From positions 22,612,067 to 22,676,066 of the forward strand of contig CM060201.1 in assembly GCA_030562195.1 (NCBI GenBank): a stretch of 64,000 bases of DNA, read 5' to 3'. Positions 12,315-22,473 of this stretch are shown piece after piece. The translations under genes were made by a program, and so were the position numbers. This stretch comes from Nipponacmea schrenckii (lineage: Eukaryota; Mollusca; Gastropoda; Lottiidae). The first letter of the stretch is position 1. Every line of letters begins with the position of its first letter. The notes beneath the pieces are model-generated. The model worked only from the letters and a program-made list of their open reading frames with translations. It made no database searches and was not told where the DNA came from.

Positions 12315-15300
12315 CTGGAAGCCAGCTGTTTCAGCCATTCCTGTTATCTTGGAACTAAATTCTCCAATTTGTTCTGATTTTAACTCAATCATAAATCTGT
12401 AAATGGAACATAAAACATTTTTTATCACTGTATACGTGCAATACCCTACACACCCTTGAGTTAATCTGGAAAAAAATCTTGGGTCACCCCATCAGCTCTG
12501 TTTCAATGACTGCATTAGTTAGTGGTAGTGTCTTGATTTTGAAGTTTCCTGCTCACCCAGAAAAAAATTAGAAGCCAAGAGAAGATATTTCTGATGATTC
12601 TAAGGACCTGAAATTCCAATTGAAATGTTCAGCTTTTTGGTTTTTGTAAATTAATCAATTTCTGTTAAACTAAAGTGGTTTTGAAATAGGATAATTGCTC
12701 CGGCTTGATTCTCACTAACAGGGACCCAGCTCCTGTGGACCCCACCCTTATGAGAGGGCTGTACCCCATCCTGACAACAAAACAAAGGTAAACATTTAAA
12801 CGTTGAGTGGTGCACCCTATGACTGATTAGCTTAACTCTGAAATGAAATGAAATGTATAAAGGTGGATCAGCACAAGTAATGGCTATATACATGAAGCAC
12901 CTAGCTAACTCTGAGCTCCTGAGACTGAGATATGAGACAGAAAAGAAAACTTACTTAGCTGATTCCAGAACTAAACTGGCATCATCTTTAAGAATAGATG
13001 TAAGGTCTGGTTTTAAGTGGTGTACCATACTGAAATAAATTGAATGGAGTTTTACATCCTACTCTTCTGTACCTAATGAGGCAATATATCTGAGAGCTCA
13101 TATAACAAACAATAACGTTAGGATTGCCTTAAATAAGTCATCTTCACTCATAATCCAAGACGGCCTAGCTGTAAATAGGTGCAGATAATTCAGGAAATAT
13201 CAATGTCACGATCTCATAAATGCTCCTATTTGGAGAGTCTGTAAGTCAATTGAATGCTTGTTAATAGAAGTTTAAAAGATTTTCAGTCTGTTTGATTATT
13301 ATTGTATACATAGGTACATTTGTATTAATTTTGTAGTTTTTTCTGGGGAAGGGGGTCCCCTTATTGGTTGAGGATCTGATCCAGCCAGCCCGTATTGTAG
13401 TTGAACCACTGACAGCTACTCTATGCAGTTTGCAATGAAGAAGTAAATAATTGAAACAGGTTTTACAGTCTCACCTATTAGAGAAATATAACATATGAAA
13501 TAGTTTTTGATATTTGGATTTCTTCTTCAGATCGTCAATTGAGTTAATTGGCAGGAAGGTGATTTTAAATTGATCCACTGGTATCATTTCTAAAAATATA
13601 TATTTTAAAATAAACATGATATATAAGCCTATACGAACAAAAGTTTAACTTTAATATAATGCTTTTAAGATTATCAAAGCAAAGACATGGTTCTGGGCAG
13701 AATATAAGTGTCATTGAATAGTTTAATCCATTCGGATTTTAATGATGTAAAATATGAGTTTTGATTTCAAGAGATTGGACAAGGAGGCTTTAAAGAAATC
13801 AAGGTGGCGATTTTACTGCAGTGATACGTTACCTTTGATTGTTTGCCTTATGAGCCTCATTCTGAATACAATATGGCCAGCGCAGAATATGGTCTATAAA
13901 AATGAAGCCCAATGATAATGTAAATTAAAAGAAACTAACCATTATTTTGATTATCTGATTCATGGTTGCCATTAGTAACTGATGATGTCACTTCTTCTTC
14001 TGCTTCTTCTTCCTCTTCCGTTATTTCTATGAATTTATAAAAAATAAAATATAAATCTTAAACTTTTTCAACAATATGAATGAATATCTGTAAGCTCAAA
14101 GTCTTTTCAATGGCGCATCAAAATTTAAAACAAAAAGTTAAAGGAATTGTAAAGAGGTTTAAGACGTCTGTAGTTCCTGTAAGTCCACTAAAACTAAGTG
14201 TTTGTCAATATCACCAATTGCAAAATATGCTTGCTTCACATAAATCCTTTGGGATTAGTGACATCATCAAGAACTTAGTTTAAGTGGAATTGCAGGAACC
14301 ACTGATGTCTGACTGAAAATTAGAATGGTGCAAATTGATACTATCAGTGTCCTAATACAGATAAAAATTGATTAGAATACTTCCAACAATGTCTGTAACT
14401 AGTAAGTTACCTGTAAGTTTGGCTGATTCAGGTAGCCTGTCTGGTTTAGGTAGGCTATATCTATCTTTGTTTATCAATTCATACAGCAGGGAGGTGATGT
14501 TAAACTCACATACATTCTCACAAGTCTACAGATAAAAACAAAGTTTCAGTTTTCTTCATTTCTTGTTTCCATGGAGACTAGACATTATAATTTTGAAATG
14601 AAATGGAGTACGTCCTACTTAATAAAATTTGTAGATAATTTGACAATTTATGATTTTTTATCACATAAATTGAGCATGATTTTATATTTCTTTATTGTAG
14701 ACTAAACTCAAAGACATTTTCTTTTCGAGAAGTTAAAAGGTATTCCATTCACTACACCAATTCTTTTCTCTGAAGGTAGAAAATAATTACAGGGAATTTT
14801 ATCAAAACGTTTTCATTTTTAGAAAAAAGATTATATTGATCATTATTCTTCTTAAAAAAAGACTTTTCTTCGGATTCGACGCCAAAAGTTATGAATGGTC
14901 CAACTACCATATCACCCCAGTAACCACGACGAGCATGCTTCTCTCCCTCCTGTAAGGTACGAAAAATACAATGTGCAACAAGGGGAATTTTCATCAAAAC
15001 AGTTTTTCATGATTTAAAGCAAGCATACAAGCATGTATCTTGCTTCATTCTTTCCTTTTGTTCATGACTCAATTCACAGAATCAAAACCAGAGAGAGGGA
15101 AACCAAACCTGAACAAGCAAGCAGATAATTTTCTGCGATCATTTGCCTCTGTTCATGACATACAAGTCATATACAAACCCTTCAAATAACAAAATCAAAT
15201 CTAGCGAAAACCATGGAAACCAACCTGATTAAAGATCATACCAGACGCCAAAGTTTTATTGGGTATATCATACGTCCCCTCTCTAATTGTGAACGCTATG

Positions 15301-18300
15301 CCGCTCTCTCTCCAGTTACTATATTCTATTTTATGAATGATGTCTGCCTGAAATCAACAGAAGGTATTAGATGGTGACGACGTATCAATAACCAATTTTA
15401 TTGGAATATATAGAGAATCTCTTACAAGTCTTTCTTCATATTCATCAAAAATATCACAACAGGTAGATAAAAGTGCAAAACTCTGAGGCTCTGCAAGGTT
15501 TTTTCAAATTTTTTAGACGAGTTTGTTTATATTTTTTTAACAAGGGTGACTGGGTCAGATTTAAAGAATTTCCCCTTTTTTTATTTCACTAAACAACAAT
15601 TCCTTAAATAATCAAGAAACAGATTGTACATTACAAGCTTCGATTGGTTGAGAATTTTTTACCTTTAGGACAGGCCTTTTTTTAGAAAATTATTAAGAAA
15701 ATTGCAAAAAAAGTAACTAAAATAAAAACCTTACCCCTGTATCAATAAGTTTCATATGATAATCCCAGTCGTACACATTTTTCTTCGTATCATATCGTAC
15801 ACCTAGCCTCTTTCTTTCTCTTAGATCCCTAAAAATATTAACAACATTAAATAGAGAAAGTTTTCATTGTTTTCTTCTCTAAAATCTCTGTTACGAAATG
15901 TTTATTGAAGAGAAAGGTTCACCATTTTATAATTATATAAATATCATATAAATATCACAATAAAATTATATAAATATCACAATAAAATTATATAAATATC
16001 ACAATTAAATTATATAAATATCACAAAATAAATATAAAACAATAAAATCACAATAAAATCATATAAATATCACAATAAAATTAAAAATATCACAAATAAA
16101 TATATAAATATCACAATATAATTATATAAATATCATATAAATATCACAATAAAATTATATAAATATCACAATTAAATTATATAAATATCACAATATAATT
16201 ATATAAATATTTACTAACCAGCATTTTTCCACATCAAAAACAGCTTTATCTGGATTTCTCCAAAATTTAAAAATTCCTTCCAAAAAATCTCTTTCTTTGA
16301 ACTGAAAAATTTATAGCAAAAAACATAAATAATTTAATAAAAAGAAATAGGTTGAAAAGATCTAGTCATAAATTAAACAAAATTAAAGAAAAGACTCTGA
16401 CATTGAGAATAAGAACTATAATAAAATTCATACCTTTAACTGTGAGAGATCAAACACTGGAAGTATTTTCTCTAAATAATCAAAATCTGTTACCATTCTA
16501 TCAAAAAATTAAAAAATAAAATTCATATTTCAAAAATTAATATCTCGGTATTTCATTTTGATAAGCCAACAAATTGTGACAGCATCCAAACTAATAAAAC
16601 TACTAAATCAGAAGAAATGTGCGGTGAGGAAAATTTAAACAAAACAGCAGTATTAGTTTTATATTTTCAAATTGCAAAGTGTTCGAGTAATTTAAGCCTG
16701 CACAAACTAGGACCTTTATATACAATATAGAGTTAAGATAGTTAAATAAGAGACAGCCAGTATATAAAGAAATTTAACAAACACATACTTGATAAACTCT
16801 GTAGATAGAGATTGAATATATTCACAGGTTTGTTGTCTAATAAACGTATTCCCGTAAACTTCTAAAAACAATTCAGTTTTCTCTAAAAAAATACAAATTT
16901 TGAAAATAAAATATATACCATATAAAATGGAAATTAAATTATACGCAAATTCCAATAACGGGAAAACAATTTAAAACATATACTATTGTCCTGGTGTCTA
17001 ATGTTTCGGCTTAATACCTTCTTCAGAAACACTTTAGTAGTCTATGATCACATTTTATTCATCCTTCTATTACTTATTTAAAGTTTAGAATTAAAAATAT
17101 ATACTGTTGTACTATTATACACAAATTCCCATTACAGGGGAAAACAATTAAAAAATATATTCTATTGTACTATTATACACAAATTCCCATAACAGGGGAA
17201 AACAATTAAAAAATATATACTATTGTCCTGTCATCTAACATTTCAGTTAAATGCCTTCTTCAGAAACGTTAGACGACAGGACAATAGTATATATTTAAAA
17301 AAAAAAAAATTATACCAGCATCAATAACAAAGAGCTCATATGACTAGTAATAATCTTACATGATATAAAAAATAGATTAAATCATTAGTTACCTTGTAAG
17401 CCCATTCTATTAGGAGGTTCTAAAGCAATATTTAATAACAACATATCTCTAGCATACAGTTCTAATGATGTTTCCAAAACATAGAACTAAAAAAACAACG
17501 CAAATATTATATTAGGTAGATGTGAACTGAAATAACAATAAATCTAACACAAAACTGTAAAACTCGAACAGCTCAATGGATGGAATTGTTGTCTTCTGAA
17601 AACCAGCCAAGAGTTTGATTCCTCTTCAAGATTATTAAAATTCGCTAAGAAATAATCTTTCTAAATAAAGTTTCTATAGGAATACTATGTCTGAGAATGA
17701 ACATAAAAGTTTAAAAATTGATTAACTGTTTTTTCCATTATTACTTAGTTTAGTGATCTTTCCAGATTTTAAGGGATTCTGTTACTTTATGACAGCAAGT
17801 AAGTTCACTGATGAATATATACACATATTGACCATTCTTGAGAAGTTAAATTTTATGTTCATTCTTAGACGCAGTATCATTTTAAAGTCTGATGTATTTA
17901 CATGAAGTTTACGAGAAGAATGTCTCCAGGATCGAGCTATAGTTGTTAAAACATGTCTGATGTCTCCAGCTCCCACCAATAAAATATTCCACTCTTCTGT
18001 AATATCAAAATACAACACTGAAGTTAGATAGAAATATATTGAGGAATAGGACTGTGCTATAGTTAAAGTAAATTATTTCACAAAGTCCCATAACAGAGGA
18101 AAACAATTAAAATATAAACCATTTCCTGGGATTAATGTTTTCTTCAGAAACATTTCAGTAGTTTACGATCAAATTTTTCTTGTCTTTCTATTACTAATTC
18201 AAATTTTAGATTTAAAATAATATCTACTATTGTCCTGTTGTCTAATGTTTTGGCTAAATGCCTTCTTCAGAAACACTTCAGTAGTTTACGATCGCATTTC

Positions 18301-18823
18301 TTTCGTCCCTGTATTACTTATTCAAAATTTAAAATGCCGAGGATTTTTATAAGCATCAGAATATAAACAGATAAAATTTGAATAAGTAATAGAAGGATGA
18401 GAAAGAATGTAATAATTGAAGTGTTGCTGAGGAAGGCATTCTGTAGAAATGTAAGACGATAGTAGAATAGCATACCGGTATATTGTTAATTGTGCTGTAA
18501 TTAATAAAAAATATAAACGCCATAGCCTATTACCTTCACTACAATCATTTTTTATTTGCAACTTTTTTAACTGATCATCAAGTCCTGAAAAAAAAGAATT
18601 AAAGGTAATTTGCAAATTCTTAAAATTTAATCATACCATATCATTTAAAGTACCGCTAATGAATAGACATGGAAACCGGCAAAGATGTCAACGAGTAGAC
18701 CGATGCGACGTGTGCGGAAACAAGTGCACACTTATTATAAAACGATATGATCTTACCATTTTCTTGTAAATCTAGAGCAGGGGTAAATCCCCACCAAGTT
18801 ATACTTCCAAACCCATCAGCCAT
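12315..18823 (-). CDS. DNAAF3: Dynein axonemal assembly factor 3 (3' end not found)
   Basis: DNAAF3 is a cytoplasmic factor needed to preassemble axonemal dynein arms before transport into cilia. Fifteen exons were read in order on the minus strand: 18757-18823, 18534-18584, 17902-17996, 17393-17486, 16789-16882, 16434-16497, 16219-16301, 15735-15828, 15225-15347, 14791-14949, 14411-14525, 13940-14026, 13475-13589, 12955-13029 and 12315-12396. Together they give 466 codons in a single phase. Family landmarks are the start MADGFGSITWWGFTPALDLQ, then LLVGAGDIRHVL, EKTELFLEVYGN, YDWDYHMKL, ARRGYWGDMVVGPFITFG and FKITFLPIN, and finally FMIELKSEQIGEFSSKITG. The start at 18823 matches the family N-terminus; in-frame ATGs further upstream (to 18928) look like leader. 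The donor of the 14791 exon (GTAATT) is the least certain boundary. The vertebrate protein extends past the last exon; reading through it stops at 12252, so a final exon is missing or the tail is short. Confidence 0.92.
14165..14400. repeat. Best-preserved copy of the TIR-bearing MITE-like family
   Basis: The left end has GTTCCTGTAAGTCCACTAAAACTAAGTGTTTG. The right end has the reverse complement, AACTTAGTTTAAGTGGAATTGCAGGAACCAC, then GATGTCTGACTGAAAATTAGAATGG and GTGCAAATTGATACTATCAGTGTCC. The arms surround about 60 bp with no coding capacity. Other copies are at about 7985-8125, 11490-11690, 21410-21560, 25340-25510, 31010-31110, 35860-35990, 51655-51800 and 60240-60450. Confidence 0.75.
15925..16215. 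repeat. AT-rich tandem repeat in DNAAF3 intron
   Basis: Roughly 22-bp units of TATAAATATCACAATAAAAT are repeated with variants across nearly 300 bp. They lie in the intron between the exons at 16219-16301 and 15735-15828, and end only a few bases before the former. There is no coding content. Confidence 0.85.
16946..17300. repeat. Two copies of a repeat with a hammerhead-like core
   Basis: The repeat reads AATTCCCATAACAGGGGAAAACAATTAAAA, then ATACTATTGTCCTG, then ACGTTTCGGCTTAATGCCTTCTTCAGAAAC, then a tail ending in TTCTATTACTTATT. On the minus strand the centre is CTGAAGAAGGCATTTAGCCGAAAC, a CTGANGA..GAAA arrangement around a GGC/GCC stem. That layout resembles the hammerhead ribozyme core carried in Penelope-like element terminal repeats, but the U of CUGAUGA is substituted. 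The second copy (17112-17300) is followed by an inverted partial copy. Confidence 0.65.
17566..17640 (+). pseudogene. tRNA-Arg(TCT)-like relic or tRNA-derived SINE head
   Basis: AGCTCAATGGATGGAATT resembles a D-arm with A box. It is followed by an anticodon-arm-like segment with loop CTTCTGA (anticodon TCT) and a T-arm-like segment AGAGTTTGATTCCTCTT. The acceptor-stem ends do not pair well, so this is not an intact tRNA. It is a decayed tRNA or the head of a tRNA-derived SINE lying in a DNAAF3 intron. Confidence 0.4.
18075..18475. repeat. Further copies of the hammerhead-core repeat
   Basis: Copies at about 18075-18235 and 18236-18340 carry AATGTTTTGGCTAAATGCCTTCTTCAGAAAC and the GATCACATTT..ATTACTTATTCAAA tail. 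A reversed partial copy follows at about 18350-18475. They lie in the intron between DNAAF3 exons 2 and 3. Confidence 0.65.
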
Positions 18824-19106
18824 TTCTTCTTCTATCCCCAAACGAACAAGACTGAAATAAAATACTTGATCATTGGAATTTTTTCTCAGCAACGACGGCC
18901 ATGTTGTAAACAAAACAGGTCCGCACAAAACAGCTTTAAGGTCAAGGTCGGGATTTTTATCTGTAGTCTCAATTTATCAGTCTTTTTTTTATTGTATTTT
19001 ATACATCAAATTATGTCTGGATGGTCTTGACTTATTTATCTTTGTGGACTTTGTGTCTGAATGTAGGACGAAAATGTAAATCAAAAAATGTAGAGCAAAA
19101 TACAAA
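18824..19106. promoter_or_regulatory. Divergent promoter region, DNAAF3 / ECI-like gene
   Basis: The start codons of the two oppositely transcribed genes are 283 bp apart. No TATA box was obvious at either side. I looked for an RFX X-box, expected of ciliary genes, and saw only poor partial matches (GCAAC...GTTG around 18888-18910). The promoter role is inferred from gene layout alone. Confidence 0.55.
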
Positions 19107-21167
19107 ATGTCATCGAAAAATCACAGTGTGGGTGTTTCGTACAGAAATGGTATCGCAACTATCAACTTTGGTGAAGGTGAAAAACGGCTGACTTTAGATT
19201 TTATTCGACGTTACAATGAGGCGTTAGATGAAGTAGAAAGGTAAGTGTGTCAGTGTCAGTGACAGTAGTGACACTGACATTGACAGCATCATAATATCAC
19301 ACCTAGCAGTCATCTTCTAAGAACCGTAGGCCTTGTATTTCATCAATTGAGAGAATGTTCCAATACAAGAGTTGTAACTCCTACTGCTTAGCCATTGATA
19401 AAATTAAACTTAGCCTAACTTTTTGTAAGTCAATAAATATTGTTTAAATTTAAATAATTTAAAAAATTTTCAATAATGTTCCTATGTAATATAATATTAC
19501 TCATATTATATTTTTAATTTTCGTAGGAACACAGAATGTAAAGGTGTAATATCAACAGCAAGAGGAAAGTTTTTCAGCAATGGTTTGGACTTAGAATACT
19601 TTCAATCTGGAAACAACAGAGAAGAATATTTGAATATAGCAAAACAACTCTTTACACGTATTCTAACATTTCCAATTCCTACATTGGCAGCTATGAATGG
19701 TATGTGAACATTGTTAATGAATATAGGTTAATGGTCGACAGCTTGTCCTTCAGGGTTCAATCTACTGTCTTTATTAGACGTACCGGGTATTGACAAACTT
19801 GAGAATCATTAACCAAATTTAAACACAGATTAACAATAGCTGACCATAGGACTAATAATATGTCTAACAAGTCCAAAATTTGATCTCAATATTGATCTTT
19901 TGGCAGATGTCAGTACCATTATGTTTGGTAATTGTTCACAGACTTTAATTGTGAACACAATACAACTTCCCGCAAACACAACGAACACAACACAACTTTC
20001 TTTGAAAACAACACAACTCCTTCTGAACACAACACAACTTCCTCTGAACATAACACAACTTCCTCTGACCAAAACACAACTTCCTCGAAAGTTTGGAGTC
20101 AAAACTAAATAAAACTTCTTTCGAAATCATAATGTTTCTTATTGTTCTGTCGTTCGTGTAGGGTCTTGTTTGAGGGCATCTTTAGAGCTAGTATGGACCT
20201 TAGGGTAAAAAACTGAGCACTATATTCGGAATTATACAGTATTAACTTGTTTTATTTGATAAAGTTATTCATCATTTCCAGGACACAGTTTCGCCGGTGG
20301 TTGTTTAATTGCGCTATGTCATGACTATCGAAGCATGAGAACTGAACTTGGCTGGATTTCCATGAATGAAGTTTTAATTGATCTTCGACTTAGTCAATTC
20401 TTCATGGAAATTTTATTGTGAGTATTTATAATTTTGATTTACCAGTCACTTCTAGGTTAATCTATATTTTTCATTATCAGATGGGTTGACTCGGTTAGTA
20501 TCGAGATTGTGATAGAGTATATAGCACCAGAATTTTCAAGCAAGAAAGAAGCCCTGTTTGCTACAGAAAGTCCTTGTCCATGACCCCTCAACTTAAAATA
20601 TGAAAAAGTTTTTTTGTCCAGGGGTATTATCAAAACTTATCCTAGGTATAATTAAAATTTAAGATGTACAGTAACCATTTTCTCTAGATAACGCTGTCTG
20701 TATGAGCAAGTGAAACATTGAGTTATAAATGTTAAAAATATTATCTATATAACTAGTGCTTCTTTACAGTAATCTGATTGGATAATGAAACTTAATTCAT
20801 ATCTAATTTAGTGATTGGCCAATCAGATGACTGGAACACTAAACCATTTCAAGTTAAATTGTCCAACCAGTTTTGTAATGAAATTGTTATTTTTGTTTTC
20901 AGACATAAGATACCTCGGGGCCCTGTACAAAATGAACTATTAATTTACGGGAAAAGATTCACAGCTTCAGAAGCGTTACAGAACAAACTTGTAGATTTCG
21001 TTTTTGACCAATCACAACTTCTATCAGAATCAGAGAAACTGTTGCTGGCAATCGCCACAAAATATAAATATAATCGTCAAAGTTTCCAGAATATGAAAAT
21101 AGATTTGTACCATGATGCTCTTCATGCGTCACCAGTGAAAATTTATGCCGGGAGTTCTAAATTATAG
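19107..21167 (+). CDS. Peroxisomal enoyl-CoA delta isomerase/hydratase family protein, PTS1 SKL
   Basis: Four exons (19107-19240, 19527-19699, 20282-20417, 20903-21167) give 235 residues in the crotonase fold. FFSNGLDLEYF and AAMNGHSFAGGCLIALCHD form the CoA-binding and oxyanion-hole elements, and MRTELGWISMNEV follows as in delta3-delta2 enoyl-CoA isomerases. The protein is closest in pattern to the short peroxisomal isomerases that move double bonds so that unsaturated fatty acids can enter beta-oxidation. It ends in Ser-Lys-Leu, the canonical type 1 peroxisomal targeting signal, and has no N-terminal presequence, so a peroxisomal matrix location is a strong inference. Glutamate at the GWISMNEV segment could supply the catalytic acid. 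Exact substrate and the ECI1, ECI2 or other orthology are not settled. The gene is head-to-head with DNAAF3. Confidence 0.87.
19955..20100. repeat. Minisatellite of AACACAACTTCC units
   Basis: About seven units of roughly 19-20 bp (AACACAACTTCCTCTGAACA with variants) lie in intron 2 of the enoyl-CoA isomerase gene. They open long artificial frames on both strands (NTTQLPL and VQRKLCC repeats) that are not genes. Confidence 0.85.
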
Positions 21168-21299
21168 GTCAGATCTATTCTTGATCTTGATCAGCTACTA
21201 ACTGTGCATCTAAGGCATATGAGCTCAAACAGGGGAGAAGGAAGGGGGGATTCTGCTATTCCTGTGTCATCATCAGGTGCTGTAGTGCAGAATAGGCAA

Positions 21300-21560
21300 T
21301 AGGTTATACACAACTGGTGTGAAGGCATGTTAAAGGCATTGTAAAAAGGTTTTCTAAATTTTGTATGTGTATCAGGAACATTTATATATATCAATTTACA
21401 CAATTCTAATTTTCAATCAAATGTCGGTGGTTCCTGCAATTCATTAAAACTAAGTGTTGAATGACGTCACTGTCGTAAAAATGCTTATTTCAACAAAAAA
21501 GGCTTCCCAGATATTGACTTCATCAAACAGTTTGAGTGGAATTGAAATAGTGCAAATTGA
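21300..21560. repeat. Copy of the TIR-bearing MITE-like family
   Basis: Contains TGTCGGTGGTTCCTGCAATT, then AAAACTAAGTGTT, GACGTCA and a reverse-complementary AGTTTGAGTGGAATT arm. The flanks match the copies at 14165-14400 and 60240-60450. It lies just downstream of the enoyl-CoA isomerase stop codon and may be in its 3' UTR. Confidence 0.6.
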
Positions 21561-21759
21561 TGCTATCCCCTATACACATAAAGGTTTACAATCCCTTTTA
21601 AGAAAGAAAAGTTTTATTCCATACACGATATTATTATTTATTAATCATTTAATTAAAACAAATTTGCAAATTTTTTTTTTAAATTCTAATTTTTGTAGGA
21701 GAATGTACAGCAGTGTTCATTCTAAAACAGTGTGAATATGATAACCACCTTAGGGCCTT

Positions 21760-22380
21760 ATTCTCCAAAACGTAATAAATATTAATCCAGATTTTAGGAA
21801 ACAGTGTCATCTGATTGGATAATAAAACTTAAATTAAGTAGAGTTTAGTGATTGACCAATCAGATGACTAGAACTCTTTGTTTTTGAGAAAATGTCCCAG
21901 ATGACTTAAACACTAAAATCATTCTAAGTTAAGTTTTCAAGAAAAGGTCCCAGATGACTATAAACATTTTTTTAAGTTTTTTAGAAAAGGTCCCAGATGA
22001 CTAAACTCTAAAATATTCTAAGTTAAGTTTTCAAGAATAAGGCCCAGATGACTGGAACACTAAAATCATTTTAAGTTAAGTTTTTGAGAATAAGGTCCCA
22101 GATGACTAGAACTCTAAAATCATTCTAAGTTAAGTTTTCAAGAATAAGGTCCCAGATGACTGGAACACTAAAATCATTTTTAAGTTAAGTTTTCAAGAAT
22201 AAGGTCCCAGATGACTAGAACTCTAAAATCATTTTAAGTTAAGTTTTTAAGAATAAGGTCCCAGATGACTAGAACACTAAAATCATTTTAAGTTAAGTTT
22301 TTAAGAATAAGGACCCAGATGACAGTAACTCTAAAATCATTTAAGTTATGTTTTTGAAAATAAGGTCTAGAACTTCAAAT
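21760..22380. repeat. Tandem array of about 60-bp units
   Basis: Eight or so units share GTCCCAGATGACTAGAACTC, then TAAAATCATTTTAAGTTAAG and TTTTCAAGAATAAG. The array begins in an element whose dispersed copies pair ATCTGATTGGATAATAAAACTT with TTGACCAATCAGATGACTAG. Dispersed copies are at 20765-20850, 28630-28690, 48105-48190, 53600-53830, 55415-55560 and 56325-56440. Expansion of one interspersed repeat into a satellite array is the simplest reading. It lies 3' of the THAP gene. Confidence 0.85.
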
Positions 22381-22473
22381 AACAAATCTCCACAAAAGCT
22401 GTACACAATACTACTGTAGAGTTTAGCAACAACAAATTCCTGTTCACTTTTGAAAGGCAACAACCAGGGAAAG

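Noticed and set aside
18888..18912. RFX X-box in the DNAAF3 promoter
   Set aside because: Half-sites are imperfect and spacing is wrong; not strong enough to list as a site.
18656..18928. Longer DNAAF3 N-terminus from an upstream ATG (MCGPVLFTTWPSLLRK)
   Set aside because: The family protein starts just before GFGSITWWG; the upstream extension is not conserved and the region serves as the shared promoter.
19830..20130. Cys/Val-rich and Thr/Gln-rich repetitive proteins on both strands
   Set aside because: Products of the AACACAACTTCC minisatellite in an intron; repeated peptides mirror the DNA period.
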